The notes under the pieces were generated by a model. The model worked only from the letters and a program-made list of their open reading frames with translations, was not told where the DNA came from and ran no database searches. From Lentinula raphanica (Eukaryota > Basidiomycota > Agaricomycetes > Agaricales > Omphalotaceae), in NCBI GenBank assembly GCA_027919835.1, contig JANVFP010000012.1, positions 744,001 to 808,000 of the forward strand: a stretch of DNA of 64,000 nt, given 5' to 3'. The position numbers and the translations under genes are program-made. Position 1 is the first letter of the stretch; every line of letters begins with the position of its first letter. Shown here piece by piece: positions 1-10,614 of the stretch.

Positions 1-194
1 ATCAGTTGGCCCAACGAGACTCTGAATAAGAAGCAAGTCTTGCGCGATTCCAAGTGGGACTTTGAAAGAATTCATTGCTTTGAAAAAAACTTTCTTTGAA
101 TTCGCTGAGTAAATTCCGGGCCGCCTTGCCGGTAAGCGCGAACAAAAAGTTCGGCGACGCGTCTTGGAGCTCGAAAACTTGGACTCGAACAACA

Positions 195-1157
195 ATGTTG
201 AAATTCACCCAGCCTTTTCACTCTGGGAGTCGTGTCACACTGCACAGACTATATTCCTCTGCTCCGACCAAAAGCAGGGTACAACTCGTTGCAGAACTTC
301 GAAAACTTTCCAATGCTCCCATCATAAAAGCTCGCCAGGCACTCGACGAAAGCAATGGAGATTTCAACGCGGCTCGTCAATGGCTAGAGGAAGACATGCG
401 CAAATCTGGTGCCGCAAAAGCAGAGAAGATCAAGGACAGAGAGACTTCCGAGGGTCTCATAAGCATCTCTGTCCTTGAAGGAGGCATGGGTTCTCGCGTA
501 GGAAGCGGTACCGGTCGTGTCCAAGCGGGTATCATAGAGCTCAACTGTGAATCCGATTTCGTCTCTCGAACAGAGGAATTTGCGCGTCTAGCGGATGAAA
601 TCTCAGACCTCGTTGCTCGTTCGCGGGCGCAGGACCAAGATACATTTTCGCCGTTCACATTATTGCCGATTGAAGATCTCTTACACCTGTCACATAAATC
701 CGGTACCGTCGGTTCTCTCATTACAGACCTAATTGCACGGATTGGAGAAAACATTTCTCTTCGCCGAGCTATGCTTCTCACATCACCTACCAACTCAAAC
801 ACTACCTATCGTGCTGCTTCATACCTCCACCAAGGTCGTGTCGGCGCACTTGACCTTATATCATTACGGTCCCCACAACCTTCGTTATTCAAGGATGACT
901 CGTTCATTGGTGACCTCGAAAAATTAGAGCGAGCTCTGGCTAGACAGACGGCTGGTTTCATGACGCTCGGGATTGACAAGAAGCGGTATCCTGAGGATGA
1001 GCCAGAGACGATATTGTATGAACAGCCGTTCATGATGCTAGGAGGAGAAAATGCTTCTATACCGGTTAGAAGAGTGTTGGATCAGTGGCAGGAGAAATGG
1101 GGTCTCGAGGAACTTGCTGTTGCTGATTTTGCAAGGTGGGAGGTAGGGAAAGACTGA
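195..1157 (+). CDS. TSF1: Elongation factor Ts, mitochondrial
   Basis: Guanine-nucleotide exchange factor for mitochondrial EF-Tu, acting in organelle translation. One uninterrupted exon encodes 320 residues. The first 22 or so residues are rich in Arg, Ser and hydroxylated residues with no acid, a typical matrix-targeting presequence. Then follows the EF-Ts UBA-like module (KLSNAPIIKARQALDES, about residues 34-50) and the first half of the exchange domain with the family signature around IIELNCESDFVSR (about residues 115-127). The remaining C-terminal half is more divergent. The frame is open further upstream, back to a TTG at 96, but 195 is the first ATG and gives the presequence. A short 3' interval follows before the next gene. 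Identity is secure; the start is likely. Confidence 0.92.
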   Translation: MLKFTQPFHSGSRVTLHRLYSSAPTKSRVQLVAELRKLSNAPIIKARQALDESNGDFNAARQWLEEDMRKSGAAKAEKIKDRETSEGLISISVLEGGMGSRVGSGTGRVQAGIIELNCESDFVSRTEEFARLADEISDLVARSRAQDQDTFSPFTLLPIEDLLHLSHKSGTVGSLITDLIARIGENISLRRAMLLTSPTNSNTTYRAASYLHQGRVGALDLISLRSPQPSLFKDDSFIGDLEKLERALARQTAGFMTLGIDKKRYPEDEPETILYEQPFMMLGGENASIPVRRVLDQWQEKWGLEELAVADFARWEVGKD

Positions 1158-1754
1158 AGCACCCAGATGTGCCTGTACCTTGTTTCTAGAACGAATAAAT
1201 CACAACCCCTCCCTCACCAGAATTTTGATCCCTCGTATGCAAGCAAGACGCGGTGACCTACAAAATTCTCAATATCAATCGGCAGGAGATTTTTCGGGTT
1301 CATCTATAGTAACGTCGACTCAGAGTTCTCTTCGAACAAATGGATTCTAGGTTTCTCCGTTATTCTTGTGAAGCCAGAGTGCACAAGGCTACTTGTTCGA
1401 GCAACAGGTATCTTCGTCGGTCGACGGTGAGCAATGTCATCATACAAATAACTTGAGGCCAGGAACCGCCATGCGGGTGACCGTGGACACAAGGAAGAAT
1501 CTCGGCGTTCAGATTGGTCTTTGATTGGGAAAATAAGTCTTTCTTCTACCACCACAAACTTTGGCCAAACTTCAAACCAATATTGTTCCTGCTAGCCACT
1601 CATAAGGCTTTCCATGTCGCCATGCTCTGAACCGTCATGGAAGGTTCGACCGGGAAATAATCGGGAGTTGAGAAGGCGGACCGTTCCGGACTAACTTTTT
1701 TCTATAAAGCTCGATAGCAACTCGCAAATCCAATCCCAGATCGACGATAACAGA
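1158..1754. other. Gene-free interval, no coding or RNA feature seen
   Basis: About 600 bases between EF-Ts and the lactonase-like gene. It should hold the 3' end of the first transcript and the promoter of the second. A minus-strand open frame (1304-1555) has no recognisable motif, no plausible splice partners and odd composition, so it is not called. Confidence 0.5.
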
Positions 1755-2924
1755 ATGGCGTTCACTATACTCGGCTCTTCGTACACCAACGATGTCTACA
1801 CGTACACCTTCGAGCACGATTCTCTGACTCTGAAGAGTTCTGTTGAAGTCGGTTATCATCCTTCATGGATCACCTTTCATCCCGAGGACAAGTCATTGGT
1901 TTTTGCTGGCTTGGAGCAGGAGGAAGGCGAGATTGTCGCTATCAAATACGATCCAGAATACAAAGGCACTAAAGTGGCTGAATCGTACAGCGGAGGAAAA
2001 GGTCCTTGTTCTGTGGTGGCAGTGAAAGATGAGCTGTTCATCGCAAATGTGAGGATATTGACATCCTGATTATTATTCATTAACTCACCTGAAACAATCC
2101 TCGTAGTACTCCAGTGGATCGGTAGCTGTTCTCCCAATATCCAAAAGCGCACCCTATATACTTGCAGAGTCGCCAACCATCGTTTTTACGCTCAACGGAT
2201 CTGGACCTAATCAAGAACGCCAGTCGTCCTCGCATGCTCATCAAGTCTTCTACTATGCTGAGTACGATGAGGTACTGGTTCCTGACTTGGGAGGAGACCG
2301 TGTCTATCGACTGAAGAAAGATCCTTCGGGGACATGGAAGATAGTTGGCCACGTCGACCATGACGCAGGCAGTGGTCCTCGACACGTTGGTGTTTACGGT
2401 AAGTGCACGAAAATGCCCCTAGAAATCCAGCCTCATTCTTGAATTCTCTAGACGGATATTTGTACACTCTACTCGAGTTGCAAAGCTCAATTGCGAAGCA
2501 TTCTCTACCTCGATCTCCCAACTCCAATGTTGAATTCAAGGGGAAAGCATCGACTATGTACAATCCCCCACCATTGCCCAACGACATGCTCGCTGCTGAG
2601 ATACTGATCCCGAAACCGAATGCAGCGTATACTACACCATATATATATGTTTCCAACCGAAACTCTCCCCACTCAGAAGGCGACTCCATCGCGATATTTT
2701 CTCTCTCAGAACCCGATGCACCTGAACTGATTGCAGAAATCAGGACTGGTCTGCGTCACATCCGTGGGATAGACATTGGTGGGCCAGACGATAGATACCT
2801 CATCGCTGGTGGGTTATTTGCTGGTGGCATCAAGATATTTGAGCGGACAGATGCAGGGAAAAGGTTGAAATTAGTTGCGGAGAATACTGACATTGAATCA
2901 CCAACTGGTTTTCTCTGGGTCTAG
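1755..2924 (+). CDS. Lactonase-type seven-bladed beta-propeller protein
   Basis: Three exons (1755-2048, 2107-2398, 2452-2924) join in phase to give 352 residues. The fold resembles 6-phosphogluconolactonase of the 3-carboxymuconate cyclase type: repeated blades with the pattern 'hydrophobic strand, DP or DG turn', an N-terminal YTNDVYTYTF strand, a GPCSVV strand, a central H..D...GPRHVGVY motif (end of exon 2), and a C-terminal ESPTGFLWV closure. Such proteins hydrolyse lactones or act as cyclases; the substrate here cannot be told. No signal peptide is visible, so it is probably cytosolic. Intron 1 uses GTGAGG..TAG and intron 2 GTAAGT..TAG. Ordinary single-copy gene; exon joins are well supported by the continuous propeller pattern. 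Confidence 0.85.
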
Positions 2925-3055
2925 TTATGCGTCGAGAGAGGTTGGTATGAGTTGACAATGTCGGGAATTTAGCAGCGTTCACACACTGAATGTACTCGTA
3001 TATCTTAGATTTCCTGTAGAATTACAACAGTCTGTTAACAACACAGCCGCGTACT

Positions 3056-3678
3056 TCATTCAAGATTTCTCAAGGCACGATAACCAAGTATCCGCATGCT
3101 CCTCCTAGCAGCAGTGGAATCGGTACTACTTTCAGCGTTCGTGATCATCAAAGTTGTATTGAAGGTCTCCAGAGTAGGGGACATCGCAGCCTGAAAAGCA
3201 GGAAGAGGGGGTCAGAGAAGAGTATACAAAACGAACGCGTCTGAAACATACACCAACAAGGGACAAGTGCGCAACTCCGAGTATAGCTTGGCCAGCAGCA
3301 AAATTAGCTGGAACTTGGAGAGAATAATTTTGATGAGGAGGAAATGCGCCAGGTGGCGAGCTGTACTGTGGGTTGAATGATCCTTGATACAGGATTTCAC
3401 CAAGCTTTGACGTAGTATTGGGACAAGGAGCATTCCCGCACGATGCGAGACCAATGACAATGGCGACTTCCTGAGTGCTCGTCAGGGAATTCTTAGGTGA
3501 TACCCATGAGCTTCGTTACTTGAATGGGGAGGTACGATATTCAAACGTACAGGTTTCTCGATCATGACCGTCACGTTGGAGCCTGCGACAACAGAGGTTC
3601 CCTGTTGAGGCGTACCGATCTGTGCGCTCTGCGCAACCGCGATAGAAGCCAGAGCAAGGAGAGTAATATAAATTTCAT
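3056..3678 (-). pseudogene. Small secreted-protein gene with a frame break in the signal peptide exon
   Basis: Minus-strand three-exon gene. Exons 3551-3678, 3252-3491 and 3056-3190 are joined by canonical GT-AG introns, and exons 2 and 3 are in perfect phase. The product resembles a common Agaricomycete secreted family: signal-like LLALASIAVAQ, then IGTPQQGTSVV, then a central VAIVIGLASCGNAPCP block and LGVAHLSLVG. The ATG at 3678 (MKF start, 52 bases from a TATA box) is one frame away from the signal-peptide core: exon 1 is 128 nt and needs one more base (or two fewer) to read through. No other ATG exists in the open frame before a TAA. Either a recent 1-nt deletion or a sequence error in exon 1; the rest is clean, so decay would be recent. 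Function of the family is unknown. Confidence 0.7.
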
Positions 3679-3729
3679 GAGCAAGGAATTAAAGGGCCAG
3701 CCTTTGGAGGAACATCTTCCAAGAGTTTG

Positions 3730-3737
3730 CTTTTATA
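3730..3737 (-). promoter_or_regulatory. TATA box of the secreted-protein gene
   Basis: TATAAAAG on the minus strand, 52 bases upstream of the presumed ATG at 3678. This is a usual distance for highly expressed secreted-protein genes in basidiomycetes. Confidence 0.55.
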
Positions 3738-4010
3738 TGTAGTGCGAGATGCGGCAAGCCCGATACGCCGTGTTTCGAGGTTGCGCCGTGCTCAAACGAT
3801 CTTTTGTCTTCCCACTGAATAGCACTGCATGTTGACGTTGACAACGTTGAACACTCGGGTCGTTGATGTAGATGATAGCTCCTTGGACCTTGAGCTTGAA
3901 ATCTTGAGATGATGGTAGTTCGGGTGCAAGATCTTTTTTTGGCTTAGACTGTCGTCATCGTCAACATCGCAGAACACTTACACGTGAAATTCACCTTTTG
4001 ATTTTCGCCA

Positions 4011-5192
4011 ATGGCCTCTACGGATGTTTTGCCTCAACATGGATTCTTTGGGCCTATCACTGCATCTCTGGACTGGTGCGAGGTGCGTAAAGAGCATTCT
4101 CTATCTGCGATATTCAACACCGAACTTTTGAACTCGTTGTTCGCAGGCAAATTACCAGTTCTCGCATTATATCGCAGAATTAGTGAACACCTTCTCAAAT
4201 TTTTTCACAATCTATCTAGCACTTCGAGGCGCCTCAAATCTTCTCAAGGAATCTTTGCCAGGTAGATTTGTCGTTGGATGCATCGTAGGCCATCTCACAT
4301 CAACCTTGAACCGGTTCTGATTATACTACTTTGAAGGGATTTGCACTGATTGGTGTCGGGAGTTTCGCTTTTCATGCGTCTCTACTCTATGAAGCTCAAC
4401 TAGCTGATGAGTTGCCAATGATATATGTCGCCTCGATGGGCTTCTGGATTTTGTATGATTATCAGCCCGGGTTTGACCTCTCTTCGACCCAGACCAAAGT
4501 TCAGATCGCTTTCCTAGTCTTGTTTGATGTCCTCTTCACCTGGAGCTAGTGAGTTCACTTTGAGGCTTTTTCTAAGCTTCTCTAATTTCATCAATTTGAA
4601 CCGTCAGCGCTGTATATCGGAATCCTGTCTACCACCAAGTCGTTTTTGCGATAGTCATAATTTCATGCGCAATTCGCATAGCCTACCTCCTCAAATGGTC
4701 TCCTGTTCGTCATACAATACCGGAAAACAAGAAGAATGTTATTGCATCAATGTTCTCTACCGGGGCACTCACCTTTGCGTTTGGGTTTTTCGTTTGGAAT
4801 TTGGACATCATCTTTTGTGATACTCTTACAAGGTGGAAGCGAATAATCGGTTGGCCTACTGCATTTTTGCTGGAGGGTCATTCATGGTGGCATGTACTGA
4901 CCGTAAGCTTCTCCCTGTGTCATTGACTACACTAGAGCTTGGCTGAGCCCGAGACAGGGTTTGGGAACTTATTATATGTTCATCGGAATTCAATGTGAGT
5001 CCAAGTCACCCTTCTCTGCTGGCGAATCTCATCTTACCGTCTTTCAGATATGTGAGTATAGCATCGCTCGTTATAGCTCGGCCTTATTTGTTTTCTGCCA
5101 CTGCCAGAACCTTATGCATCAAAGACGATCATCGTAAATTCACAATAGCTAGTCGATCCTGGCTTCCCTATGTGAAGCGTCTGGATAATTAG
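4011..5192 (+). CDS. Alkaline ceramidase
   Basis: Membrane hydrolase that releases sphingoid base and fatty acid from (phyto)ceramide, YPC1/YDC1/ACER family, in ER or Golgi membranes. Seven coding exons: 4011-4082, 4147-4284, 4337-4548, 4608-4902, 4958-4994, 5048-5051, 5108-5192, giving 280 residues, a normal family length. Start motif HGFFGPITASLDWCE and NYQFSHYIAE are family hallmarks. All zinc-site residues are visible: Ser79 and His83 in GVGSFAFH, Asp94 in LADELPM, His232 and His236 in GHSWWHVLTG. Multiple hydrophobic helices lie between. Exon 6 is only 4 nt (ATAT); without it the tail TLCIKDDHRKFT is out of frame. A decayed partial copy lies at about 7700-7930. Identity is secure. Confidence 0.9.
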
Positions 5193-5874
5193 GGACTCAC
5201 ATGTCTACAACTCACCATGTCATATTTGCAGATAGATTTTCGTCTCAAGTCCCAAGACATAGTTTGCCAGCTCGTTAAGCTCATGTACTGCCACTCCGTG
5301 TACAATCCTCCGATTTGTGCCCGCCCAGTTCGAATTGTGGTCTGCCCGAGACCGAACGTTGAATTCATCCAGTGGTTAGATATCTCATTTCTGTCTATGC
5401 TGAGCCCGGCTAGGGCGGTATCTTTCCGAACCTCAAGGTCTGTCTCGTCGCAAGTGAAGTTGCGGTCTTGACATCGGAAATTATGCAGACGGCATAATAA
5501 GCCTTACGATTCTTACAAGGGGTCGCCACGAAGATGCTATTCAGTTCTCCTTGATTGTCGGTCGACGTAAGGCTGTATAGTCCCTCGGATGTCCGTTCAA
5601 AACTCATTCTTGAATACTCCGAGCAGCCATCATAACATCACAGTTGTCATATGCTCAAGAGACTAGCACTCTGACCTCTCAAAGTCTGTTGCGAAAAACA
5701 TGGAATAAACAATCATTGAGGTGCGGATTCTTATCTCGCACTATCTGGCTAGTATGTCGGGCACAGCATGCCAGAAGTCGGAGCTTAGCTTGTACCTCAG
5801 TCTTGTTGCTTTTAAGCAAATCCTTTCCGATGAGGAACTGTTTGACATTCTCTTTAGACACGACTCACTGCAAC
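5193..5874. other. Spacer shared with the second duplication unit
   Basis: No gene recognised. Parts of it (about 5396-5590, containing GGCGGTATCTTTCCG and GTCTTGACATCGGAAA) match about 8078-8225 clearly, marking it as the same spacer in the two units of the tandem duplication. It should also hold the promoter of the following seven-helix gene. Several open frames on both strands show no motif. Confidence 0.5.
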
Positions 5875-7261
5875 ATGTCTTCACTGGATGACTTCGACTA
5901 CAGTCTATGGGCGAGAAACAACTATCACGGCGTATGTGGTCTGATTGCTGAAAGTGCTCTTTACGGTATCGTTACATTCATCAACTTCTTATCTCCCACT
6001 TCTAATACTTCAAAATTTGAAAGGCATGTACATGGCACTTCTCATTTATGCCCTACGACACCTCAAGTTCGTACTCGTGTATTCCATCATGCTTGACTCT
6101 AACGATGAAAATGAAGTGTCTCTTCAGAGGATAGTCGAACAAAGCCACGGGTTATAGCGCTCTTTTCACTTCTCCTCATGTTCGCATTGTCTACGACACT
6201 ATGGGCCTTGGATATCACCGATTTCGTCAGAGGACTGTACGAAATCCTCGGTAGGACCGATGGCACGACTACCCAACGTAATTCAGACTATATGATCGAG
6301 CTCAATCCAAGAGTGATTGCACAGACAACAATATTCTCTATCGAGGTTCGTGCTTTCTAAACTTCTATTCCTTGCCATAGTCTGAGCCCCGGATTCTCTC
6401 TAATTGCAGTACCTGATTGGCGATAGCGTAGTAGTATGGCGCGCCTGTGCTCTGTGGGGATACAGCAAAAAGGTCATGTTGCTTCCGACACTGTTGCTGT
6501 CTGCAGCAGCTGGTATGTGCCCATTGTGTGATCTCAGGCTATACGCCAGCTCATTTGACTATGTTAGTCCTTGTATTTTTCTTTGTTGGCTGCTTAGGAT
6601 TGCACGACTGGGAGTATATATTGGGGGAGCCGGAAGTTTGCTATAACAGTTATATCGGCACTTTCTTCCTTTCTATTGCAATCAATCTCCTTGCGACGAG
6701 TCTGATTGCTACGAAAGCTTGGTGCGTGCCAGGTACGATATGAGAATCACATGCTCAAACCAGATCTTCAGGATGCACCATCGGTTTTTACGAAGTGCTT
6801 CAGTGAAAAAATCGACCAGGGTTTTGAAAATAATGATCCTTCTCGTTGAATCTGGATTTATCTACCTTGTTATCTGGGTTAGTCAGTATGAAAGCCCCAT
6901 TTGAGCACTGACAAATACGATTTTTACCGGTAGGGTACGAAGAGTATGAGTATCTTTATGGATCTCAATGCCACACCCGGTGGTCAGTTCGCTGTCTCTT
7001 TGTTGAATTCAATGGGTAATCAGGTCGTGGTGAGTTTTTTCAGTGCTACGATCAGGCACATTTATGGACAGAGTTATTGTCAAGGGTTTATATCCAACGC
7101 TCTTAATGGTCTTAGTAAATGAACAACACTCAGCGATGAATACTGACTCGGAGAATCTTGATGTTTGGGGCAAAACCACTATCAATGCTGGGACTAAATC
7201 GCACACTGGAGAGGAACAAGGCAATGCATATTCATCCAGTTCTTCGGCCACTATGCTATAG
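5875..7261 (+). CDS. Seven-helix membrane protein, Agaricomycete orphan family (copy A, intact)
   Basis: Eight exons (5875-5965, 6024-6066, 6117-6345, 6410-6512, 6568-6721, 6772-6877, 6934-7029, 7085-7261) give 332 residues. Seven hydrophobic segments can be counted, with the family's characteristic YLIGDSVVVWRACALWGY in helix 3, VLVFFFVGCLG in helix 4 and LLVESGFIYLVIW in helix 6. Both ends of the protein are polar, and the C-terminal tail is Ser/Thr/Glu rich. This large, lineage-specific family has no assigned function; a receptor role is often guessed from the topology but nothing in the sequence shows it. Splice choice is confirmed by copy B, where the same junctions keep the same phase. 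Copy A has no disruption. Confidence 0.8.
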
Positions 7262-7299
7262 CAGTTCCTGAAACAGTGCCTAATTAGCACTTACTAATG

Positions 7300-7700
7300 G
7301 CTGCAATTGACACTGTATGGCGTACAGGCATTCGCGAAATCAGCAGGCAGATATACCAACCGCGGATCTGCAAATTGCTTGCTTCATCAAGTCTGATTCA
7401 CGCGACTCGACTCAAGCCTGGTACCACTCAGCAGTAAGTGGCATTCAAAACACTGTCCAGATTTGAGCAAAACTCTATACTGTACCCACTCTGTCCGTAG
7501 GCAATGTATGTTTCTTTATGCTACCCATTCGGACTTCCGGGCGAGTTTTACTACATTTCTGACATTTTTGCGCCGTCTGCCACAACTTTGCTGTCTCACA
7601 GTCTCAAATTCTCCTTCATCGTCAGTTATTGTCTCTACCTTTCGCTCAACATTGTCCACCCTTTGCAAATACTACTGCTTTTTAGTATTTTGTTCTACCT
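7300..7700 (-). pseudogene. Duplicated 3' fragment of the 10,615-11,797 gene
   Basis: This stretch resembles about 10,424-10,815: shared words include GATCTGCAAATTGC, CTACCCATTC (which contains the stop codon of the minus-strand gene, at 7521-7523) and TTCTCCTTCATCGTCAGTTATTGT. It therefore carries the downstream spacer and the last 60 or so codons of that gene, reading leftwards, and ends abruptly near 7690-7705, where ceramidase-like sequence begins. The reading frame is lost by indels. It is the right end of the first unit of a tandem duplication. No expression is expected. Confidence 0.75.
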
Positions 7701-7930
7701 GCTTAACACTGCGAGACACCTCAAATCTTCTCGATGAATATCTGCTGGCAGGTCAATCCATTGCTGGGTGCGTCGTACGCCATATCACCCTTGAAATAGT
7801 TTTGATCATACTTCGAAAGTGATTTACACTGACCAGTGTCGGGTGTTTGACTTTTCATGCTATGGAGCTCGACCAGCAGAGGAATTGCCTATACTATATT
7901 CAATTATCAGTGATCACCACTCCGTGCCCA
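7700..7930 (+). pseudogene. Alkaline ceramidase remnant
   Basis: Matches about 4211-4430 of the intact ceramidase: the words CACCTCAAATCTTCTC, GCTGGGTGCGTCGTACGCC, CAGTGTCGGG and CTTTTCATGC line up with exons 2-3 and the intron between them. The sequence keeps traces of KNLL..RFVVG and GVGSFAFH but the frame has stops and shifts. The 5' third and everything after the LADELP region are missing. It starts directly at the duplication junction, so it was probably born truncated and then decayed. Confidence 0.75.
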
Positions 7931-9033
7931 ATACTCCAATATGAATTATTCTTTGCCAAGTTTGGATCACAGTTCGGCATCTCAGTTTTTCAAAGGACTC
8001 TAACTTGATTCCAGACACTGTTGGATCTTGTGGCTATGATTCCTAGACTCTGTTGGGCGCAGGAGGACACAGGGTGGTATCTTTCCGCACCTCAAATCCT
8101 CTCTTGTCGCAAGTCAAGTTGCTGACTTGACATCGGGAATCATACAAACAGAACAATTGGCGGTACGAAGGCACTATCAAAGTTTTCTCTGAATTCCGAA
8201 ATTGACATCAGACTGTATAGTCCCAGGTTCTAGACTCGCTACAGCAGGCTACTACAGCCTGCTACAGCTTGCTACTCAGTCTCAGTGAGAAACTTGTCAA
8301 ATCAGAATGGGTGATATTATGATGGATACAGTAGTATGCATCATGACAGGCATCTCAATCAGTTGGCATCTGCCAGTTCTCATAGGCAATGCGCTCTCTG
8401 ATCTTCAATCCGGTGTCTCAATATAACTTTGTAACTGATCCTCTTTGTTCTGTCCACAGTTCAGTGACTTTGGTCTGGAATACAAGAACGCAATCTATCA
8501 TCACCGAGTACATATATCAACTGCAACTGACTTCAAACTCTGTTACTAGTAACTTAGCATCAAGTTCTTCATGTATCAAAACAACACATGCAGACATTGA
8601 TCAGGAAGCTCCTCAAGAACTACTTTTCGACACCCCATCTGATCCCTGCTTATCCATATAAAAGTTGGCAAGACTAGACTCCGACTCTAGAGTTGATGCT
8701 GGACGTTTCAACCCTGATGATTTTACAGATAAACCACTGTCCGGCATTACAAACCCCCCTCATACTACATCATCATGATTGCGGGATTCAGAGTTAATCA
8801 TACCGAAGAAGAGCCAAGCGCCAACATCTCTGAAATGAGTGCACAAAACCTTGGTATTTCTCTTACAGAAAATGATTTCTACTATCACTGCGGCGCTGAA
8901 GAAGTGTTGTGGCTTCTCAAATCAATCAATGGAGACTCTGTTGTTGTGACAGCGCAGCGCTACTGGCCCTTATAAGTATACCTTCTTTGTCTCATGAGAG
9001 AACCTGATCTTCAGAAAACACTCACTGCAGCCC
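7931..9033. other. Non-coding spacer of the second duplication unit
   Basis: About 8040-8225 matches the spacer at about 5380-5590 of unit one. From 8226 to about 9000 the two units differ in length and little similarity is seen, so this part was inserted here or lost there. It holds a perfect 8-bp inverted repeat (8243-8250 with 8256-8263, AGCAGGCT/AGCCTGCT, 5-base loop) inside a GCTAC-rich patch. Open frames at 8389-8661 and 8775-8975 show no motif and are not called. Confidence 0.5.
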
Positions 9034-10423
9034 ATGTCTTCACCGGATAACTTCAACTACAGTTTATGGGCCAGAAACAACTACCACGGTATATGTGCTT
9101 TAATTGCTGAAAGTGCTCTGTATGGTATTGTAACTTTCATTGACTTCTAATTCCCCACTTCACAATAATATATCCGATTCTAAAGGCATGTACACGGCGC
9201 TTCTCATTTATGCCCTGCAACATCTCAAGTTCGTCCTTCCTTGTATCCTATAATGTTTGACACTGATGCCTGCGGAATCATTGAAGGGTGTTTTCCGAGG
9301 ATAAACGAACAAAACCACGAGTCATAGCCCTCTTATCTCTTCTCCTCATGTTTACATTGTCCACAACGCTATGGGCCTTGGATATCACCGATTTTGTTAG
9401 AGGAGTGGACAAAATCCTCCTCAAAACTTACAGCACTACTACCCAACGATATTCAAACTATATGATTGAGCTCAATCCGAGAGTCATTGTACAGACAATT
9501 GTATTCTCTACCGAAGTTTGTGCTTGAATTGTAGCCTCCTGCCTCCTGCCACATCCTGACTCGAGTCATCAATTCCAATGACATTATAGTATTTGATTGG
9601 AGATAGCATGGTGGTATGGCGTGCTTGTGCTCTATGGGGGTACAGCAGGAAGATCATGTTGCTTCCAATACTGCTGTTGTCTTCAGCAGCTGGTACGCAG
9701 TGCCCGCAGTACTAATCTATTCAATATTCATCTGACATGTTTCTATCTCAGTACTTATATTTTTCTTCGTCGGCTGTTTAGGATTTCACGATTGGGAGTA
9801 TGTTTCAGGAGAACCAAAAGTTTGCCTTGACAGCTATTTGGGCATTTTTTCCTTTCTATCACCATCAATCTCCTTGCGACAAGTCTGATTGCTACCAAAG
9901 CTTGGTGCGTACTAGTAAGATAATGAGCATCGAGAATGGCATATTCACCATTTTTCAGGAACCACCATTGTTTGCTACGAAGTGCCTCAGTCAAAAAGTC
10001 AACCAGGGTTTTGAAGATAATGATCCTTCTCGTTGAATCTGGTTTCATCTACCTTGTTATATGGGTTAGTCATGACTGAAAACCTCGTTTTGAAATTGAC
10101 AAGGACCATTTTCGCCATTAGTGCACGAAATGTATGAGCATCTTCATAGATCTCAATGCCACACCGGGTGGTCAGTTCGCTGTCTCCTTGTTGAATTCAA
10201 CAGGAAATCAAGTTGTGGTGAGTTTTTCTAAGCTGTGTGTAATCAAGTAAACCACTGGACGGCATCATTGTTATAGGGTCTATATCCAACGCTCTTGATG
10301 ATATTAGTCAAGGAACAATGTTCAGCGATTGATGCCGACTCAGAGAATCTGGATGTTTGGGGAAAATCCGATATCAATGCTCAGCCCAAGTTGCACTCCG
10401 GAAAGGGGGGAAGCTCTACATAG
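9034..10423 (+). pseudogene. Seven-helix membrane protein, copy B, frameshifted
   Basis: Paralogue of the gene at 5875-7261 with the same eight-exon layout: 9034-9124, 9186-9228, 9287-9515, 9590-9692, 9752-9904, 9959-10064, 10122-10217, 10277-10423. Exon lengths are identical except exon 5 (153 instead of 154 nt) and the shorter last exon. One base is missing near the T-run at 9844-9850, so after the CLGFHDWEY region translation runs into a stop (...ISLRQV*), losing helices 5-7. Downstream of the shift the original frame is open and well conserved (LLRSASVKKSTRVLKIMILL; SENLDVWGKS). Every other splice site is intact. Either a young pseudogene or a homopolymer sequencing error. Confidence 0.78.
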
Positions 10424-10614
10424 TACTGAGTAGGTTGGAGTTGGAGTTCCGGCGAATGGCAGTAACGACGTCCAAGATCTGCAAATTGCCTGTGTCATAC
10501 ATGCCAATGGGGCAGTTTCAATAGCGTTCAGTACCTGTCCAGAAATTTGAATTCGAGCAAAAATATTTGACCCATCATGCCAGACTATCGTGGGCATCTG
10601 TTGTTTACAATGTG
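10424..10614. other. Spacer between convergent genes, duplicated at 7300-7520
   Basis: Short convergent interval. Its sequence has a diverged relative at about 7300-7520, which helps to fix the right-hand limit of the duplicated unit. No gene. Confidence 0.45.

Noticed and set aside
8389..8975. Two open frames in the spacer of the second duplication unit
   Set aside because: No family motif, no splice partners, and no counterpart in the first unit.
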